A stretch of DNA of 64,000 bases from Amaranthus tricolor (GCF_026212465.1 NC_080049.1:2803960-2867959); one strand, 5' to 3'; shown: positions 11,481 through 30,645, counted from the first letter of the stretch. Program-made: numbers and translations. The notes: generated by a model from the sequence alone, not told the origin.

Positions 11481-12289
11481 AGCAAAAGGAAGAGGGAATG
11501 ACTATTTTACAACCAAATCATTACTTATAAATTAGTTGCCACCAAATCATACACTTTGTAAAAAAAATTTAATTAGTGTATTTAATGTAATATAATCTTT
11601 TTGAAATCTTACCTTTTAATACTTGAAATCATAATAAATTTAATAAAATCCTTTTGAATGTCACTCAATTACATTTTAACCTATTAATATGCTCCATTCA
11701 ACAAAGTTCTATAAAGTCGTCATTTAGATTTTTTTTTTTCAATTCTTTTGTTATACCGTATGATGTAATAAAATCTTTTTAATGCCATACAATTACATTT
11801 TAACTTGTAAAAATGTTCATTTGACAAAACTCTATAAAATCAACATTTGGAAATTTTCAGTTCTTTTATTATATTGTAAGTTTAAGCTTAATTAGCTTAA
11901 AACAAATTCTTGAAAAAGACGGTATTTTTTAAAGATGTCTTTAATTAGGCTGACCTGATATTTAAAAAGTACTCTTAAATATTAAAAAAATTACAAATAA
12001 AGTGCTCTTCAAATCATGACAATTTATATTTTCATGGCTACTCTCTTTCTTCTTCCTCTATAGCTTTTCTCGTTCTTCTCCTTCAAGCCATTTATGACTA
12101 TCTTTCACTTTCTCCAATTGAATTTCACCTTTAAAATCACAAACAAATTTTAAATTATGATTCTTTTATGATTGAGATTTGGTTGAGTAGAGTTAAGACT
12201 GAGAATAAATTTAAGTTTAAATGTTTTTGGCGTACGTTTACTTTAACTATAACTTCCTCTATTTGTGGTTGTATCGCAGGCATTTGAAC
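11481..12289. other. AT-rich intergenic DNA without recognised genes
   Basis: Two similar stretches (about 11575-11700 and 11760-11880) both contain 'gtaatataatctttttgaa...acattttaacctattaa' patterns and so form a diverged duplication of roughly 180 bases. The rest shows no coding signal. Confidence 0.4.
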
Positions 12290-13290
12290 TAGCTAAGTAG
12301 GTGTATATCTAATGTAAAGTAGGAGTTTTAGTATGCGATGTAGATATTTATGATGTATAAAGTAGAGATTTTAGTATGTGTAGCAGGTGTTTGTGATATG
12401 TGAAGTCAAAGTTTTTAGGATGTAAAATAGATGGTTTTGATATTTAAAGCAGTGAGTGTTTTATCTTTATAGTAGGAGTTTTCTATTTCTTTATTTTGCA
12501 AGATAATAAGTAGACATTTAACTACTTAGTTTTATAATATAAAGTATGAGTTTTAAGATCTAAAAACAGATATTTTAAAGGTAACAAAGTAGGTACTTTA
12601 AGATAAATAAATAGGTGTTTAAAGATACAAGGTTTCATTGTATTTTATCATATGAATCATTAAATACCACTTTTATTGATAAAACATCTACTATAAACCA
12701 TTATAATACCTACTTGTACATGTAATAATAACTACCTACATACTACGAATCATTATAATAACTACTACTTTCAAAAACAACTATCATGACTCATTAAAAT
12801 ACCAACTTCCACTGATAATCATACATACTGTGTTTATGATATATAAAGCATGGGTTTTTTCAGTATGTGTAATAGGTGTGTGTAATATGTTAAGTAGGGG
12901 TTTTTAATATGTAAAGTAGATATTTTTGCTATACGACGTAGCTGATTATGATATGTAAAGCAGGAATTTTTGATATATGAAGTAGGAATTTTTGATATAT
13001 GAAGTTGGATTTTTTAATATCATAAGTAAGCGCTTATGATATGAAAAGTAGATGTTTATAATATGTGAAGTGGGATTTTTTAATATATAAAGTTGGAGTG
13101 TTTAATAGTCAAGTAGGCCTTTATAGTATGAAAAGTAAGTGTTTATAGATTATGAAGTAGGATATTTAAAATCGGTTTTTAGGATATTGAAAAGGTGTCT
13201 AGAATATGTGTAGTAGGAGCTTTATGGTATATATTGTAGGGGTTTATAGTATGTTGTAGGGGTTATGGTATGTCAAGTAGAATTTTTTGT
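12290..13290. repeat. Degenerate minisatellite, about 30-bp unit, partly inverted
   Basis: About thirty loose copies of a unit like TATGTAAAGTAGGTGTTTATGA run along this kilobase. Between about 12650 and 12840 the complement appears instead (ACTTACTATAAACCATTATAATACC-like), so the array changes direction and then back. Units vary by substitutions and by a few bases of length. There is no open reading frame of note. Confidence 0.65.
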
Positions 13291-13664
13291 TATATAAAGT
13301 ACGTCATTAAGCTAACTACATTATTATCTTCTTCAGCATTGATATTTTTTTATCATCAACTTCAATCATCAATTTATTATACATGTATATTTATTTTTAT
13401 TGTGTTTGAATCTAATTTGAGATTAAAAATTTTTCAAATTCAAAAATTAATTCTTTCTTTCCTTTTTTGTTTTTGAATTTAGAGATATTAGAGGAGGTTG
13501 TTTTACAATAAGTGGAGAAATAGTTTTTTTAAGAGTAAGAAGTTTATTTTGTTTTTTTTTTAATGTTACAATGGGTTGGACTTGTTGAAACGTCTATCAC
13601 CAGATTTGCTACTAACTTAAAAGAAATTTTGTATATAATAAAATTTTTTTTTAAAAAAGTTTCC

Positions 13665-14025
13665 CAAAATAAGTTTCGAAATATTTTAATTTTCAAAATA
13701 AGCGTCTTTGTGTCAGAGCCTAAGGTTAGACTTTATTTGTCATGCTTGTTACTAACAACGAACAAAAGAAAGACAATGTCATAACATTTAAAGTGAGAAA
13801 AAAAAGCGAACAACCATTGCTTTTATTTTTTTTGTCATTCAAATGTTATAACATTGTTTTCCTTTTATTTACTATTAGTAACAACAAAGAAAGAATTTTG
13901 ACTTTTTTGACCAATTATTTTATTCGTTGTTAGTAACAGCAAATAAATACTCGACTTTAGCTTTGGCATGAAAACACTTATTTTGTGAATTAAATTTGCT
14001 AAAGCTTGTTTTAGGAATATTGTAC
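13665..14025. mobile_element. Foldback-type MITE
   Basis: The left part (CCCAAAATAAG...TTATTTGTCATGCTTGTTACTAACAACG) is repeated in inverted form at 13925-14015, giving terminal inverted repeats of roughly 110-130 bases. The middle is also partly self-complementary (AATGTCATAACATTT against AAATGTTATAACATT). It is non-coding; the short frames found here are products of the repeat. Target duplication could not be fixed. Confidence 0.6.
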
Positions 14026-14333
14026 AAATTTTATTTATTTTTTTCAAATTTTTAATTAAAAGTTCTATCCACAATATTGTTGAGCCTTGGAAAGATAGTC
14101 CATTAAGGCATGAAATTCTATTGGGCTTTAAAGGAGAGTCGACGGGGAATACCCAAAAGAAGTTGAAAAGTCGAAAAAGGTGTTTAAAAGAAATAATAAA
14201 GAAGAAAATCAGAAAACCCTTTAAATCAGAAAATTGTTTGTAGCTAGAGATAAAAACTTTGCGTGAGAAGAAAGCTCCATTGGAAGTATAATTTCTAGTG
14301 AGATAAAGTATAGAGAGAGAACCAGTCTCAGAG

Positions 14334-18804
<4,471 letters not shown>

Positions 18805-19518
18805 ATCTTGATGTTCCTCAATACGAAGGAATTTTAGGTTGTTTTCAGATTAAAGACCATGTTTAAAACTACTCTATTGTAACTTGATTTGCCTAATCAT
18901 AACTTTCTGCTCATCTAAGCTCGGTTTGTTGAAGCAAAATCTTGATACTTGATGTCAGTTACCAGTCTGCGTCAGGGTATGGGTTGGGATCCGGACTCTG
19001 ATTTTAGGGTAGGGTCCAAACCCGGACCTTGATATTAAGTGTCAAAAAATTTAGACCCTGACTCAGACCCTAAGGGTTTGGACCGGGACCCTTAGGGTCT
19101 ACAACCATACCCAAAAAAGTTTGTTTTCTTAACGAGATTAAAGGTCTAAAAATTAGACCTTAATTTGAACTCTTATTAGACTCTTAAGGTCTAGGTTCCT
19201 AAAATACATAGAGAATTACTTAAAAACCTTCTAAATTAATAATGATTTCAAAATCAAATTTAAAAACAAATTTGAGTAACATATTTTTACTTCAATGGCA
19301 GAAATTACTCTTAACACTGCAAAGAACATTAAAGCACTTAAATTCAAGTTATGAAAACACTAAAATTCAAAATACACAATTAATCTTTGTCCAAATACAA
19401 ATTTAACTCCCATATCATCCATTTTTTAAATGCTGTACTCCTTCCTCTAATCATGTAGGTCGTCGTCAAGATCCTGCAAACATATATAAGAAAGCGAATG
19501 TAAATAAAAAACTTAAAT

Positions 19519-19520
<2 letters not shown>

Positions 19521-19569
<49 letters not shown>
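19521..19569. repeat. Microsatellite (TA)n in left hAT arm
   Basis: About 24 TA units lie in the last intron of the inverted transposase. The equivalent tract in the right arm (23530-23623) is about twice as long. Confidence 0.95.
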
Positions 19570-19574
<5 letters not shown>

Positions 19575-20194
19575 AGTTTATGTTAAAAATAAAATACCAA
19601 ATTTATAATATCAACTACTTCACCATCGCCTTCAACATCAAAATCTTCATTTATAGTTGAACAACCGTAAATGTTTTCTGATGTACCTTTAAATGAAAAC
19701 CACCAAAAAAAAATATCAATGCTCTAAAATGATTCAATAACATGAAATAAAATAAATGTTATACAACTACACTAGCAATTATTGAGAAAAAAAATGAGGA
19801 AAAAAAAAGTAAAAAGTGTATTACCTTTAAGGTCTTCGGTCATCCAATTTTGCAAACACATAAGTGCTTCCACAGTATGGGAATGGAGTCTACATCTGTG
19901 TGGACTAACTACTCTTCCTCCCGTACTAAAAACACTTTCCGAAGCTACAGTCGAGATGGGTATAGAAATAATGTCCTTGGCAATCTTTCACCAAATTGGA
20001 TACTTATTATTCTTACTCCACCATTTAAGAAAATTAAACTCTTCATCTTCCAGTAGTGGTTCCCCGGCTAAATAATGATCCACTTTAAAGATTGGGTCCA
20101 CTTTCTTTGTGCTAGTCTTAGCAATTTTATTTTGCGCCCATAAATCCCATCCACTATTAGAAGATTGCACAGGTACCCTATCTTGGAAATTTTC

Positions 20195-20745
20195 TAAATA
20201 TATGTTTTCATATTTTTAGAGTTAATAATCAATGCTCAATGTTTATTCAACTACTTTGAATTGAATTAGATGAAAATTGATAGAACTTTATAATTTTAAT
20301 TTCCAGTCAAACAAGTAAAAGTAACAAAGTAATAATGATTACTAATTGATTTGCATTTTAACTATTTTGCTATAAGTAAAGAAAATCTTGTCATCATTTA
20401 AAAAATGACTAACAGCTTAATTTAATCAATCGATAGTAATTAGTAACACGTAGCTGAATTCTGTTTTAAAAAAAATCCGAACCCGATCTGTACCCGACAA
20501 AACCGAATCAATTAGTAACCGATGACAACCCGACACCGATTGACACTCGACACGAACTTCAACCGACACCGAATCGATGCTAACCCGATAGCTTAATAGC
20601 CGATCTCCAACCGAACCGTGACTAACCAACTCGACCCGAGTGTGTCCTGTTGTAACACACAGCTGAAAAATAATCGATTTGAAATACAATCGAACTGAAT
20701 GACATCCATCCGAAACTGACCCGATCACCCGAACGAACACCTCTA
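20195..20745 (-). mobile_element. Truncated non-autonomous hAT element nested in the left arm
   Basis: Read on the minus strand it begins TAGAGGTGTTCGTTCGGGTGAT at 20745 and follows the element at 56077-57062 for about 550 bases before stopping. About 27 bases of the host transposase are missing at the junction, so the piece replaced part of its target. It is rich in GGGTC/CGGTT words typical of hAT subterminal regions. No target duplication is expected because one end is lost. Confidence 0.75.
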
Positions 20746-21312
20746 CTTATTCTCTTGATACTCATTAACTAGCATATCAAAAAGCTTTCTAATTCTTTCA
20801 ATTTGCACCTTAGCTTCACCATCATAAAACAAGTCAAAATAAAACTTAATACAATCCATTTTGTTTCTTGGATCTAAAATAGATGCAACAGCTAACAATC
20901 CATTAATGTCTTCCCAATACTTGTCAAATTTTTCTTGCATTTTTTGAGCCATACACTTAATAACTTCCACTTCAAATTCTAACCATTGTCTCAAAACAAC
21001 TTTAATTTCAAATACGTCGAAAAAAAAAAATTAATGGTAGTGTATTTTCTTCCGGAAAATGCAAGAGTTGTATCATTAAAAATTCCCAAATTCTCACACA
21101 CAAGAGCAGCTAAAGTCCAATCTTCTTCACTAGGAACCTCAAATTTCATTCTCTTATTCAAACGTTTTAACCTCAAGAACACATCTTTAAAAGACAAAAC
21201 TGCTTGAAGCATTAAAAATGTAGAGGTCCACGTAGTCTTACAATCAAGAATAAACCTCTTACTAGTACTTAAATTCAAAAAGCGACATGCCTCCTCAAAA
21301 TTTTCAATTCTT

Positions 21313-23707
<2,395 letters not shown>

Positions 23708-24211
23708 AGGAAGGAGTGCAACATTTAGAAAATGGATGATATGGGAGTTAAATTTGTATTTGGACAAAGATTAATTGTATATTTTGGATTTTAGTGTTTT
23801 CTTAACTTGAATTTAAGTGTTTAATGTTGTTTGTAGTGTTAGAGTAATTTCTGCCATTAAAGTAAAAATATGTTATTCAAATTTGTTTTTAAGTTTGGTT
23901 TTGAAATCATTATTGATTTAGAAGGTTTTAAATAATTCTTTATGCATTTTAGGAACCTAGACCCTAAAAATCTAATAAGGGTTTAAATTAGGGTCTATTT
24001 TTTAGACCCTTTAATCTCACTCAAGAAAATAAACTTTTTAAGGTATGGTTCTAAACTCTAAGGGTTCCGGTCCTGACTCTTAGGGTCTGGGTTTGGGTTT
24101 TAATTTTTACACCCTTAATATCAAAATCCGGGTTTGGACCCTATCCTAAAATTAGGGTTCGAATCTAAATAGGGTCCGGACCCGACCCATACCCTTAAAG
24201 GTCCATTCCTA

Positions 24212-25066
24212 TTTTCTAGAATGCAATCAAGGCCACAAAATGGTACGTGCCGACAATGGACATGATATGTGGGCCTTATATAATCAATAATTTGGTCATC
24301 AAAATTTGTGGTGAAATCAAACCTTTTCTTTTCCTTTTCCTTTGTACCTCTATCTCTCGATTCTTATTGGTTTTAAAAAATTGTTAAATTAAATTTGACC
24401 AATAAAAAGTATGAGTGTTACTTATCTTTTGCACTTATTTTGCTATACTTTCTATATAAAATGTTTTATTCATGTTATATTTTCAAAATTGTTTTTTTTT
24501 TATTTATTTATTTATCATCTCATCAATATTATTCCATTTTAATATCAATATGAATTGTAAATTGTTGGGTTGTAGCTATAGTTTTTAAAATTATGATTTT
24601 ATGATCTAAAAACAAACGAGCGGTTCTAACGTTGATTAAATCTTATGATTCTTATTGGAAGAAAAATATGAGAGGTAGGATCATATATGATTCTATGATC
24701 CAACAATTTGACCTAACATGTTTAGTTTCAATTTTAATTCATTTTTTCATTTATCATCCTAAGTTTTTTTCTTTTTCTTTTATTTTTCAATTCAAAACAT
24801 AAAAGAAAATTAACGATTTTCAACGATTTTAGACAGAAAAAGTTAAAAAAGATTACAATTGTAAAACGCTTAATAATACGAAGATACCACTAATAATAAA
24901 AAAAAATTTAAAAATACTATTAATAAAGTACCAAAAACACAAGAATATCATTAATAATTTCCCTAAATTTTTCATAGTTCATAGCCATCAAAACTTAAAA
25001 GAGCATACTAATCTTTTCTATCCATTCACCAACCCCACATCTTTCTTACACTCTCATTCTCCAACA
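24212..25066. other. Upstream region of the RAF2-like gene
   Basis: AT-rich spacer with no coding sequence. A partly palindromic stretch around 24580-24720 alternates 'tatgattttatgatc' and 'gatcatatatgattc' words. The pyrimidine-rich stretch at about 25010-25066 is probably the 5' leader. Confidence 0.4.
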
Positions 25067-25723
25067 ATGGCTACTTTATCCACACTCTGTACCCTGATCT
25101 ACTCCTCTTCATCTTCCTCCTTCAAACCATCTTCTTCTCCTCTCCTTCCCACCTACCTTCCCTTCCTCCCCACCCGAAATCGACTTCTACCGCGAATCAC
25201 AGCCGTCGGCCCCGACGTTCTAGGCGACTTCGGGGCACGGGACCCATTCCCCGCCGAACTCGAATCCAATTTCGGCGAAAAAGTCGTCGGAAATATGAGC
25301 ACTGAACACAAAATCCTCATCCCTCATGCTCAAGCTTTAGCTCTTTCTCAACAAAATTGTGTACCCATTTCAGCTAATGATTCTCCATTATCTAAACATG
25401 ATGCTAAACAGCTTCTATTTAAGGTTGTAGGATGGAGATTAGTTGAAGAAGAAGATACTAAAAATGGAAATGTTGTGATGAAATTACAGTGTTTTTGGAA
25501 ATTAAAAGATGTTGATAATGGAAAAGAATTAATTAAGAGGATTAATGATGTTGCTGAAAAAGCTGGGCATTCTCCTGTTTTGAATCAAGATGGTAATCAT
25601 GTTACTGCTGTCTTATGGACTGAGATTATTGGTGGGTTAAGTCTTAATGATTTTATTGTTGCTGCTAAGATTGATAAAATTAAAATCTCTGATCTTCTTC
25701 CAAGAAAAAGAGTTTGGGCTTAG
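25067..25723 (+). CDS. RAF2: Plastid Rubisco assembly factor 2 / pterin-4-alpha-carbinolamine dehydratase-like protein
   Basis: A single open frame encodes 218 residues. Residues 1-45 form a Ser- and Pro-rich, basic chloroplast transit peptide. Residues 53-60 (GDFGARDP) and STEHKILIP (78-86) mark the plant RAF2 subgroup. Residues 107-205 are the pterin carbinolamine dehydratase (DCoH) fold, including GWRLVEEED, AEKAGHSP and IGGLSLNDFIVAAKID; it ends LPRKRVWA. RAF2 helps assemble Rubisco in the chloroplast stroma, and the same Arabidopsis gene has been described as SDIRIP1. In true dehydratases the active site is a His-His-Pro triplet. Here it reads Gly-His-Ser-Pro (167-170), so one His is kept and the other replaced, which argues for a structural role. 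The first 250 bases are distinctly GC-rich against an AT-rich second half. Confidence 0.85.
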   Translation: MATLSTLCTLIYSSSSSSFKPSSSPLLPTYLPFLPTRNRLLPRITAVGPDVLGDFGARDPFPAELESNFGEKVVGNMSTEHKILIPHAQALALSQQNCVPISANDSPLSKHDAKQLLFKVVGWRLVEEEDTKNGNVVMKLQCFWKLKDVDNGKELIKRINDVAEKAGHSPVLNQDGNHVTAVLWTEIIGGLSLNDFIVAAKIDKIKISDLLPRKRVWA

Positions 25724-28184
25724 TCTCATATTTCTTTTTTAATTAATTTATTTTTTTTGGGTTTTTTTGAAGTGTAACAAATTGTCTTAGTGATAGTTGA
25801 TTGGTCGGGAAATTATGAATTGGTCTAATAGTTAAAGAATTTCTTTTTTCTAATTTCACTCTTATTCGACTTGCCATGAAAAGAACATATCTATATATTT
25901 TTTTACTTGCATCCAAATAGTTTTTTACGCAATCTAATGTGTTTGTTGAGCTGCTTATATCTGCATTATACTCAACTAAAAACTATAAAAATTCAATATT
26001 ATGAAAACATCCGATGAGACAAATAAAATAAGATTCTATATGATTATGGTTTTTTTTTCGTTTAATAGCCACAATATGTAAAATATTATCAAATGATAAA
26101 TAGTGTAAAATAGAATTTTGGTGAAACTAAAAAAAGCACGAAGTATATTATTGGTTGGTGCATTGGTCTAATACTCTATTCAGTTAATTTCATTGTTCAA
26201 TTTTGGCAAGTATAATGTTAAATTTAACTTTATTCTCAATATTTTTGGAATGTTTTGGGAATTTATGTTTTTTTTGTTTGTTTTCTTATTTTTTTTGTTA
26301 TCCTCAAAATGGGTTGTTATGTTTTTTTTTTTTAGCTTTTTAGTAGGTATACTCTTTTTTTTATTCTTTTGAGTTTGCAGCATATATTTAAATTTAATTA
26401 TATATATAAATTTAAAGGGACAAAAAGAGTATTAAATCGAGAGACTTGTGATAAAATGAAATAGGTTCAACCGAATTGTTTATTGGAAAATATATTTGGT
26501 TTTATCTTTAGGTGGTCAATATTTTAAATGTTTGATTCTTTATTCATCCTTCAAAGGTTTCATTTTTGTATGACTATTTCTTCTTAAACTCTGGCTTTTT
26601 ATTTATTCTTTAAAGATCTGACATTTGCGTGACTCTTTTATTTTTAAGGTTTAAAAAACATAAAACTATTATTATTAGTTTTTTTTGATGTGAAATGAAA
26701 GTGTTTAGGGTTGTATGTGGTGAAGAACAATATGATAAAACCAATGAAAAACAGAGCAAAAATTGATGGAGGCAAAACACAACACACACAAGTTTGATGA
26801 GGTATCTTAGATACCCCTCAACAAATGTAACTCTCTCATTTGAGAACAAGCTCTCAAGATAAAGATTCTACCGTTAATAAAGATCACCCCCAATACTAAT
26901 ACAATGAAGAAGAAAATTCTATTGGCATCTGGCATTAACCCTAGCCTCCTTTCTATGTATTAGCCTTTTTAAACACCTTTCTATGTTGATTTGGGTTTTA
27001 TATGTGGCCCTAAATAAGATACATAACCCTAGGATTTAGTACAAAGCCTACCCCCAAGAAATAGACAAAATAAAAAAATCAAAATTATCCTTCACCAGGA
27101 TGCTCGGACGTGCTCGAACGAGCACCTAGTGCTACTATTCACCGACTTCTTCTTTCCTTTTTCTCGTTCGAGGCAACCTTCTCCATGTCTTACCTCGTTC
27201 AAGGCATGACCCAATACTCATGTTAAGCTTCTGCTTGCTACCTTGTTTAAACCCTCCCTTACCTTGCCCAATGCACCCCACTTGCTCCACATTGATCACC
27301 ACATGAAGTGATTCAAACATCAATTTATCAGGCCTCATTGCATACACATCACTCTCCTCCAATGTGCACGCTAAAGAGTAGACTATGAGATAATCAAAAT
27401 CATCTTTCACATAGGTAGCTCTGACACTACCATGATGGTTTCAGGGTTCGGCTTTCGAGTGGAGGGGAAAGAGGTGGAGGTAGTCAAAACACACACCAAA
27501 TCTAATTCACTTTTTTGGGTCCAATTTACGAGCCGATTTATAATTAATGATTTATTGATTTATATGCTTCAATCCCTGCATCATTCCTTTATGACTCAAT
27601 TAGATTTTCTTGCTGAATTGTTTTATAAGCTTATACTAAAGCAATTGGCTATCCTTTTCTCTTGTTTTTTGTATTATATTTGATATTTGATTTGTGAATA
27701 TTTAGCTTCTATCTAACACTATTGATTTGCAACTAATCACATATTCACATTTCAACCATTGATGCGTCTTGCAAAGTTGTAAATAAACGAATCCCTGGTT
27801 TGGTGATGTCATTCCAACAAATTACTTTTGTAAGCCTATTTAATGTAACATCTCTTCGAATTATTATATTAATATATATATATATAAAAGAATTAGTTGC
27901 GAATTAAAGGCTTAAAGTTTAGACTATTAGCAAATTACAATTTTAATTTTTTTGAATTGCAATCACCAAAGTATTAATATCTGACTAAAATGTTCAGGCC
28001 AAATCACAAATATCAACGTCTACAACTCTACATATTTATGTAGCAACCATAACAAAACAAAACATAAATAACATAATCACAATTACAAAGAAAGATTTTT
28101 TCAATAATTAAAAATTAGTGAATAATTTGCGTGCAATAAAAAATATTATACAAATGATTTATAGTAAGGACTTGGACCGAATAA
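25724..28184. other. Intergenic region, no secure gene
   Basis: The first 900 bases are AT-rich. About 26780-27130 contains LTR-like non-coding sequence with GAGGTATCTTAGATACCCCTC and GTGCTCGAACGAGCAC palindromes. A 91-codon minus-strand frame (27410-27135) matches nothing I know and is probably chance or a retroelement scrap. A short TA tract lies at about 27871-27887. The rest shows no signal. Confidence 0.35.
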
Positions 28185-29525
28185 GTTCCACCCAATTCTA
28201 CGCAGCCTAATTTCAGCTTCACCGTTGCCATGGCTGCCGCCATACCTTTTATTTTTTTCATTCTTCATTATTTCTATTTCCATCATTTTCTTGTTTTCCA
28301 AATCCATGCTTGCCCATGTTGTTGGAACTTTATAGTATTCACCATATCACATAAATAAGCACAGGCGAAAATAATCACCAAAATAATTCGCTAAGCTTCG
28401 ACAATAATAGTTAATTTCAAAAAAAAATGCTTGTGTTGAAATTTGATACATGTTTACTCTTTTGGCTATAACTTTTAATAGAAAAATTACATAATTACAA
28501 TGTTTGCGGCATTAGAACCTAGACTTCAAGATCTTTTCAATGATATATTATATGCCCAATTCCGATAACCTAGCAAGAAGTGACGATCGTTTAAAATTTG
28601 TTTGTGCGGAAAATTGATACATGTTTAATCTTTTGGGCATAACTTTTTATAAAAAAATCTTATTAATGCATGGTTTACTTCACTAGAAACTAGACTTCAA
28701 GAGCTTTCCAACGAGATATTATATGTTCAATTCCAACAATCGAGCGAGAAATGACGACCATTTAAAGTTTGCAGAGATTTTTAACTCCAATCGCGCGAGC
28801 GGACTGCGGTATGGTCGCGTAAAACGCACGACCAAACCGCGGTATGGTTGTGTAAAATGCAGGACCAGACCACGGTGGAGTCTCGCGTTTTACGCGATCA
28901 TACTGTAGTTCGGTCGCACGTTTACGAGACCATACCGCGGTCCGGTTGAGCGTGACTGGATGTTAGAAATTACTACAAACTTTGAATAGTCGTCATTTCT
29001 CGCTTGATTGTCGTAATCGGGCATATAATATGTTTTTGGAAAGCTCTTGAAGTCTAGTTTCTAATGCCTAAAATCATGCATTAATAGGATTTTTGTATAA
29101 AAAGTTATTCCTAAAAGATTGAAAATTTCAGCACAAGCAAACTTTAAACGATCATCATTTCTCGCTCGGTTTTCGGAATTGGGTTTATAATATCATTGGA
29201 AAGCTCTTAAATTCTAGGTTCTAATGCCGCAAACATTGTAGTAATGTGATGTTCCTATCAAAAGTTTTAGCTAAAAGAGTGATCATGTATCAAATTTCAA
29301 CACAAAACGCACGATTATGTTTATTTTCCTATTTTAAAAAATTGTTTTCTTTTTTAAAATTAATAATTTTTATTTTAATTTAATTATTAGTAATAAATTT
29401 AGTTTAGTAATATTAATGGTTGATTTTATAATTAAAAAAAATTTAAGGGTATTTTAGTTATTTCATTAAAAAAAGGAGTGGTGATACAATAAAAGGCTGG
29501 CGAACTTTAAGGATTGGAATTCAGA
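28185..29525. mobile_element. Non-autonomous foldback / Mutator-like element with GC-rich core
   Basis: The outer ends resemble those of the large element at 57905-61990: CCCAATTCTA...CTTCACC at the left and GGTGATACAATAAAAGGCTGGCGAA...TTGG at the right. Inside, two related 190-bp modules (about 28425-28610 and 28611-28775) are followed by the GC-rich core (28780-28960) and then by both modules in inverted order (28975-29130, 29131-29315). This makes a hierarchical palindrome of about 900 bases. There is no coding sequence. Confidence 0.6.
28780..28960. repeat. GC-rich minirepeat, about 33-bp unit, built on ACCGCGGTATGGTCGCGTAA
   Basis: Units such as ACCGCGGTATGGTTGTGTAA repeat about five times, first in one direction and then inverted (TACGCGATCATACTGTAGT-like). 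The CCGCGG and TCGCG content is striking in such AT-rich DNA. Related units occur at 58165-58320. Confidence 0.7.
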
Positions 29526-29689
29526 ATACTTATCTCTTTATCCGTATAGATCAATCAACTCGATTATTATTTTACTATATCATCATACTTTACTAAATTC
29601 AGGTTCAAAATTTTTGAGGTGGGCACTTGGACTATGGCTGGCCTAGGTAGGTCTGTGCTAGAGTATATAACATATCATGTGACCTCAAT

Positions 29690-29880
29690 TATTAACTTGA
29701 TTAAACTTTTTGTTGAATTGGTTCCTTGATCACTTGGTATTAGAAGCCAACGTGATAAGAGGTCATGAGTTCGAATCTCAACCACCCATCATTTAAAGTG
29801 GAATATTTAGCTCCAAGTATGAGGACTTGTATTGCATCCATATTAGAGTATTAGAGTATATAATTGTTAGAAAAAAAAAC
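29690..29880 (+). mobile_element. tRNA-derived SINE
   Basis: An A-box-like TTGGTATTAGAAGCCAACG (about 29735) is followed 30 bases later by a B-box-like GGTCATGAGTTCGAATCTC (about 29762-29780). The element ends in a short A-run after 'ttgttag' at about 29870. The spacing and boxes fit a tRNA-derived SINE. The exact 5' end and target duplication were not determined. Confidence 0.6.
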
Positions 29881-30526
29881 TATTTAAATGGGATACACAC
29901 AAAAATATGGTACACAAACACAAAGATTTATATTTTTAAGTGAAAGAACCCTTTCACCCTTATATTATTATCAAGGACAAAATAATACAAGACTTCGTTT
30001 GAGAACTATCAAACACTCCAACAATTAATGAGAACACACATTAATCTCACATAAGCTCTCTATCAAATTTGGGCATGCACAAATGAGCAACCTTACACCC
30101 TTGTTTGAAAAAACCCTAAACTCATAAATTTAGGAAACAAAATATTACTAGGACACTTTAGGAAAGTACATAATTAAGAAAAACATAATTCCAAATCATA
30201 TTTGATCTCCAATTTCTTAATTATTATCAAATAATAATAGGAAATCTATCAAATAAAATAATATTGGGTTTACTTCTTAGCAAATAATATGGCTATAAAC
30301 TCAAATTAATGAGTCACCGAAAGCTCCATCTTGATAAACTTGTCCCAACGATGTCTTCCATTGAACGCAAATCTCTCTACCATGCTCATAAACGTAAAGA
30401 TTTCTCTCGTTCCTTTGATCAATCATAATGTAACACCCCGGCCCCTCGGACCGCTGGTGACTACTCATGGAGACTGTAGACTGGCCCCACAAACCAACAC
30501 AAGTCTTTCCAGCGCACTTTGGCCTC

Positions 30527-30645
30527 ACTCGTGCGCATCCGGGAACACTTTCCAGGAGGTCACCCATCCTAAGATTGCTCCCCACCAAGCACGCTTAACT
30601 GTGGAGTTCTTAGCAAATGGGCTTCCTAGAAAAGAAGATGCACCT
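30527..30645 (-). repeat. 5S rRNA-derived segment in left Cassandra LTR
   Basis: The minus strand carries GAACTCCACAGTTAAGCGTG, CTTAGGATGGGTGACCTCCT and the flanking stem, close to plant 5S rRNA including the internal pol III promoter region. It is not a 5S gene: both ends of the 120-base molecule are altered and it lies inside an LTR. Confidence 0.8.

Larger units (their letters stand above)
18966..21312 (-). mobile_element. hAT transposon, inverted 3'-half copy (left arm of a large inverted repeat)
   Basis: This arm is the reverse complement of about 22340-24190: transposase 3' half, 3' introns with a TA microsatellite, and the GGGTCCGGACC-rich subterminal region. It starts at CAGGGTATGGGTTGGG, lacking about 19 bases of the outer end seen at 24211. 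At 21312 it meets the next element head to head. A 551-bp piece of another hAT family interrupts it at 20195-20745. It lies about 160 bases after the SUMO stop codon, probably within or just past the SUMO 3' UTR. No matching 8-bp target duplication is seen. Confidence 0.75.

Noticed and set aside
12290..13290. Regular repeats as a possible CRISPR array
   Set aside because: The units are degenerate and adjacent without spacers, and this is a plant nuclear sequence.
27135..27410. 91-codon minus-strand frame
   Set aside because: No recognisable domain; it sits beside LTR-like sequence and probably is a retroelement scrap or chance.
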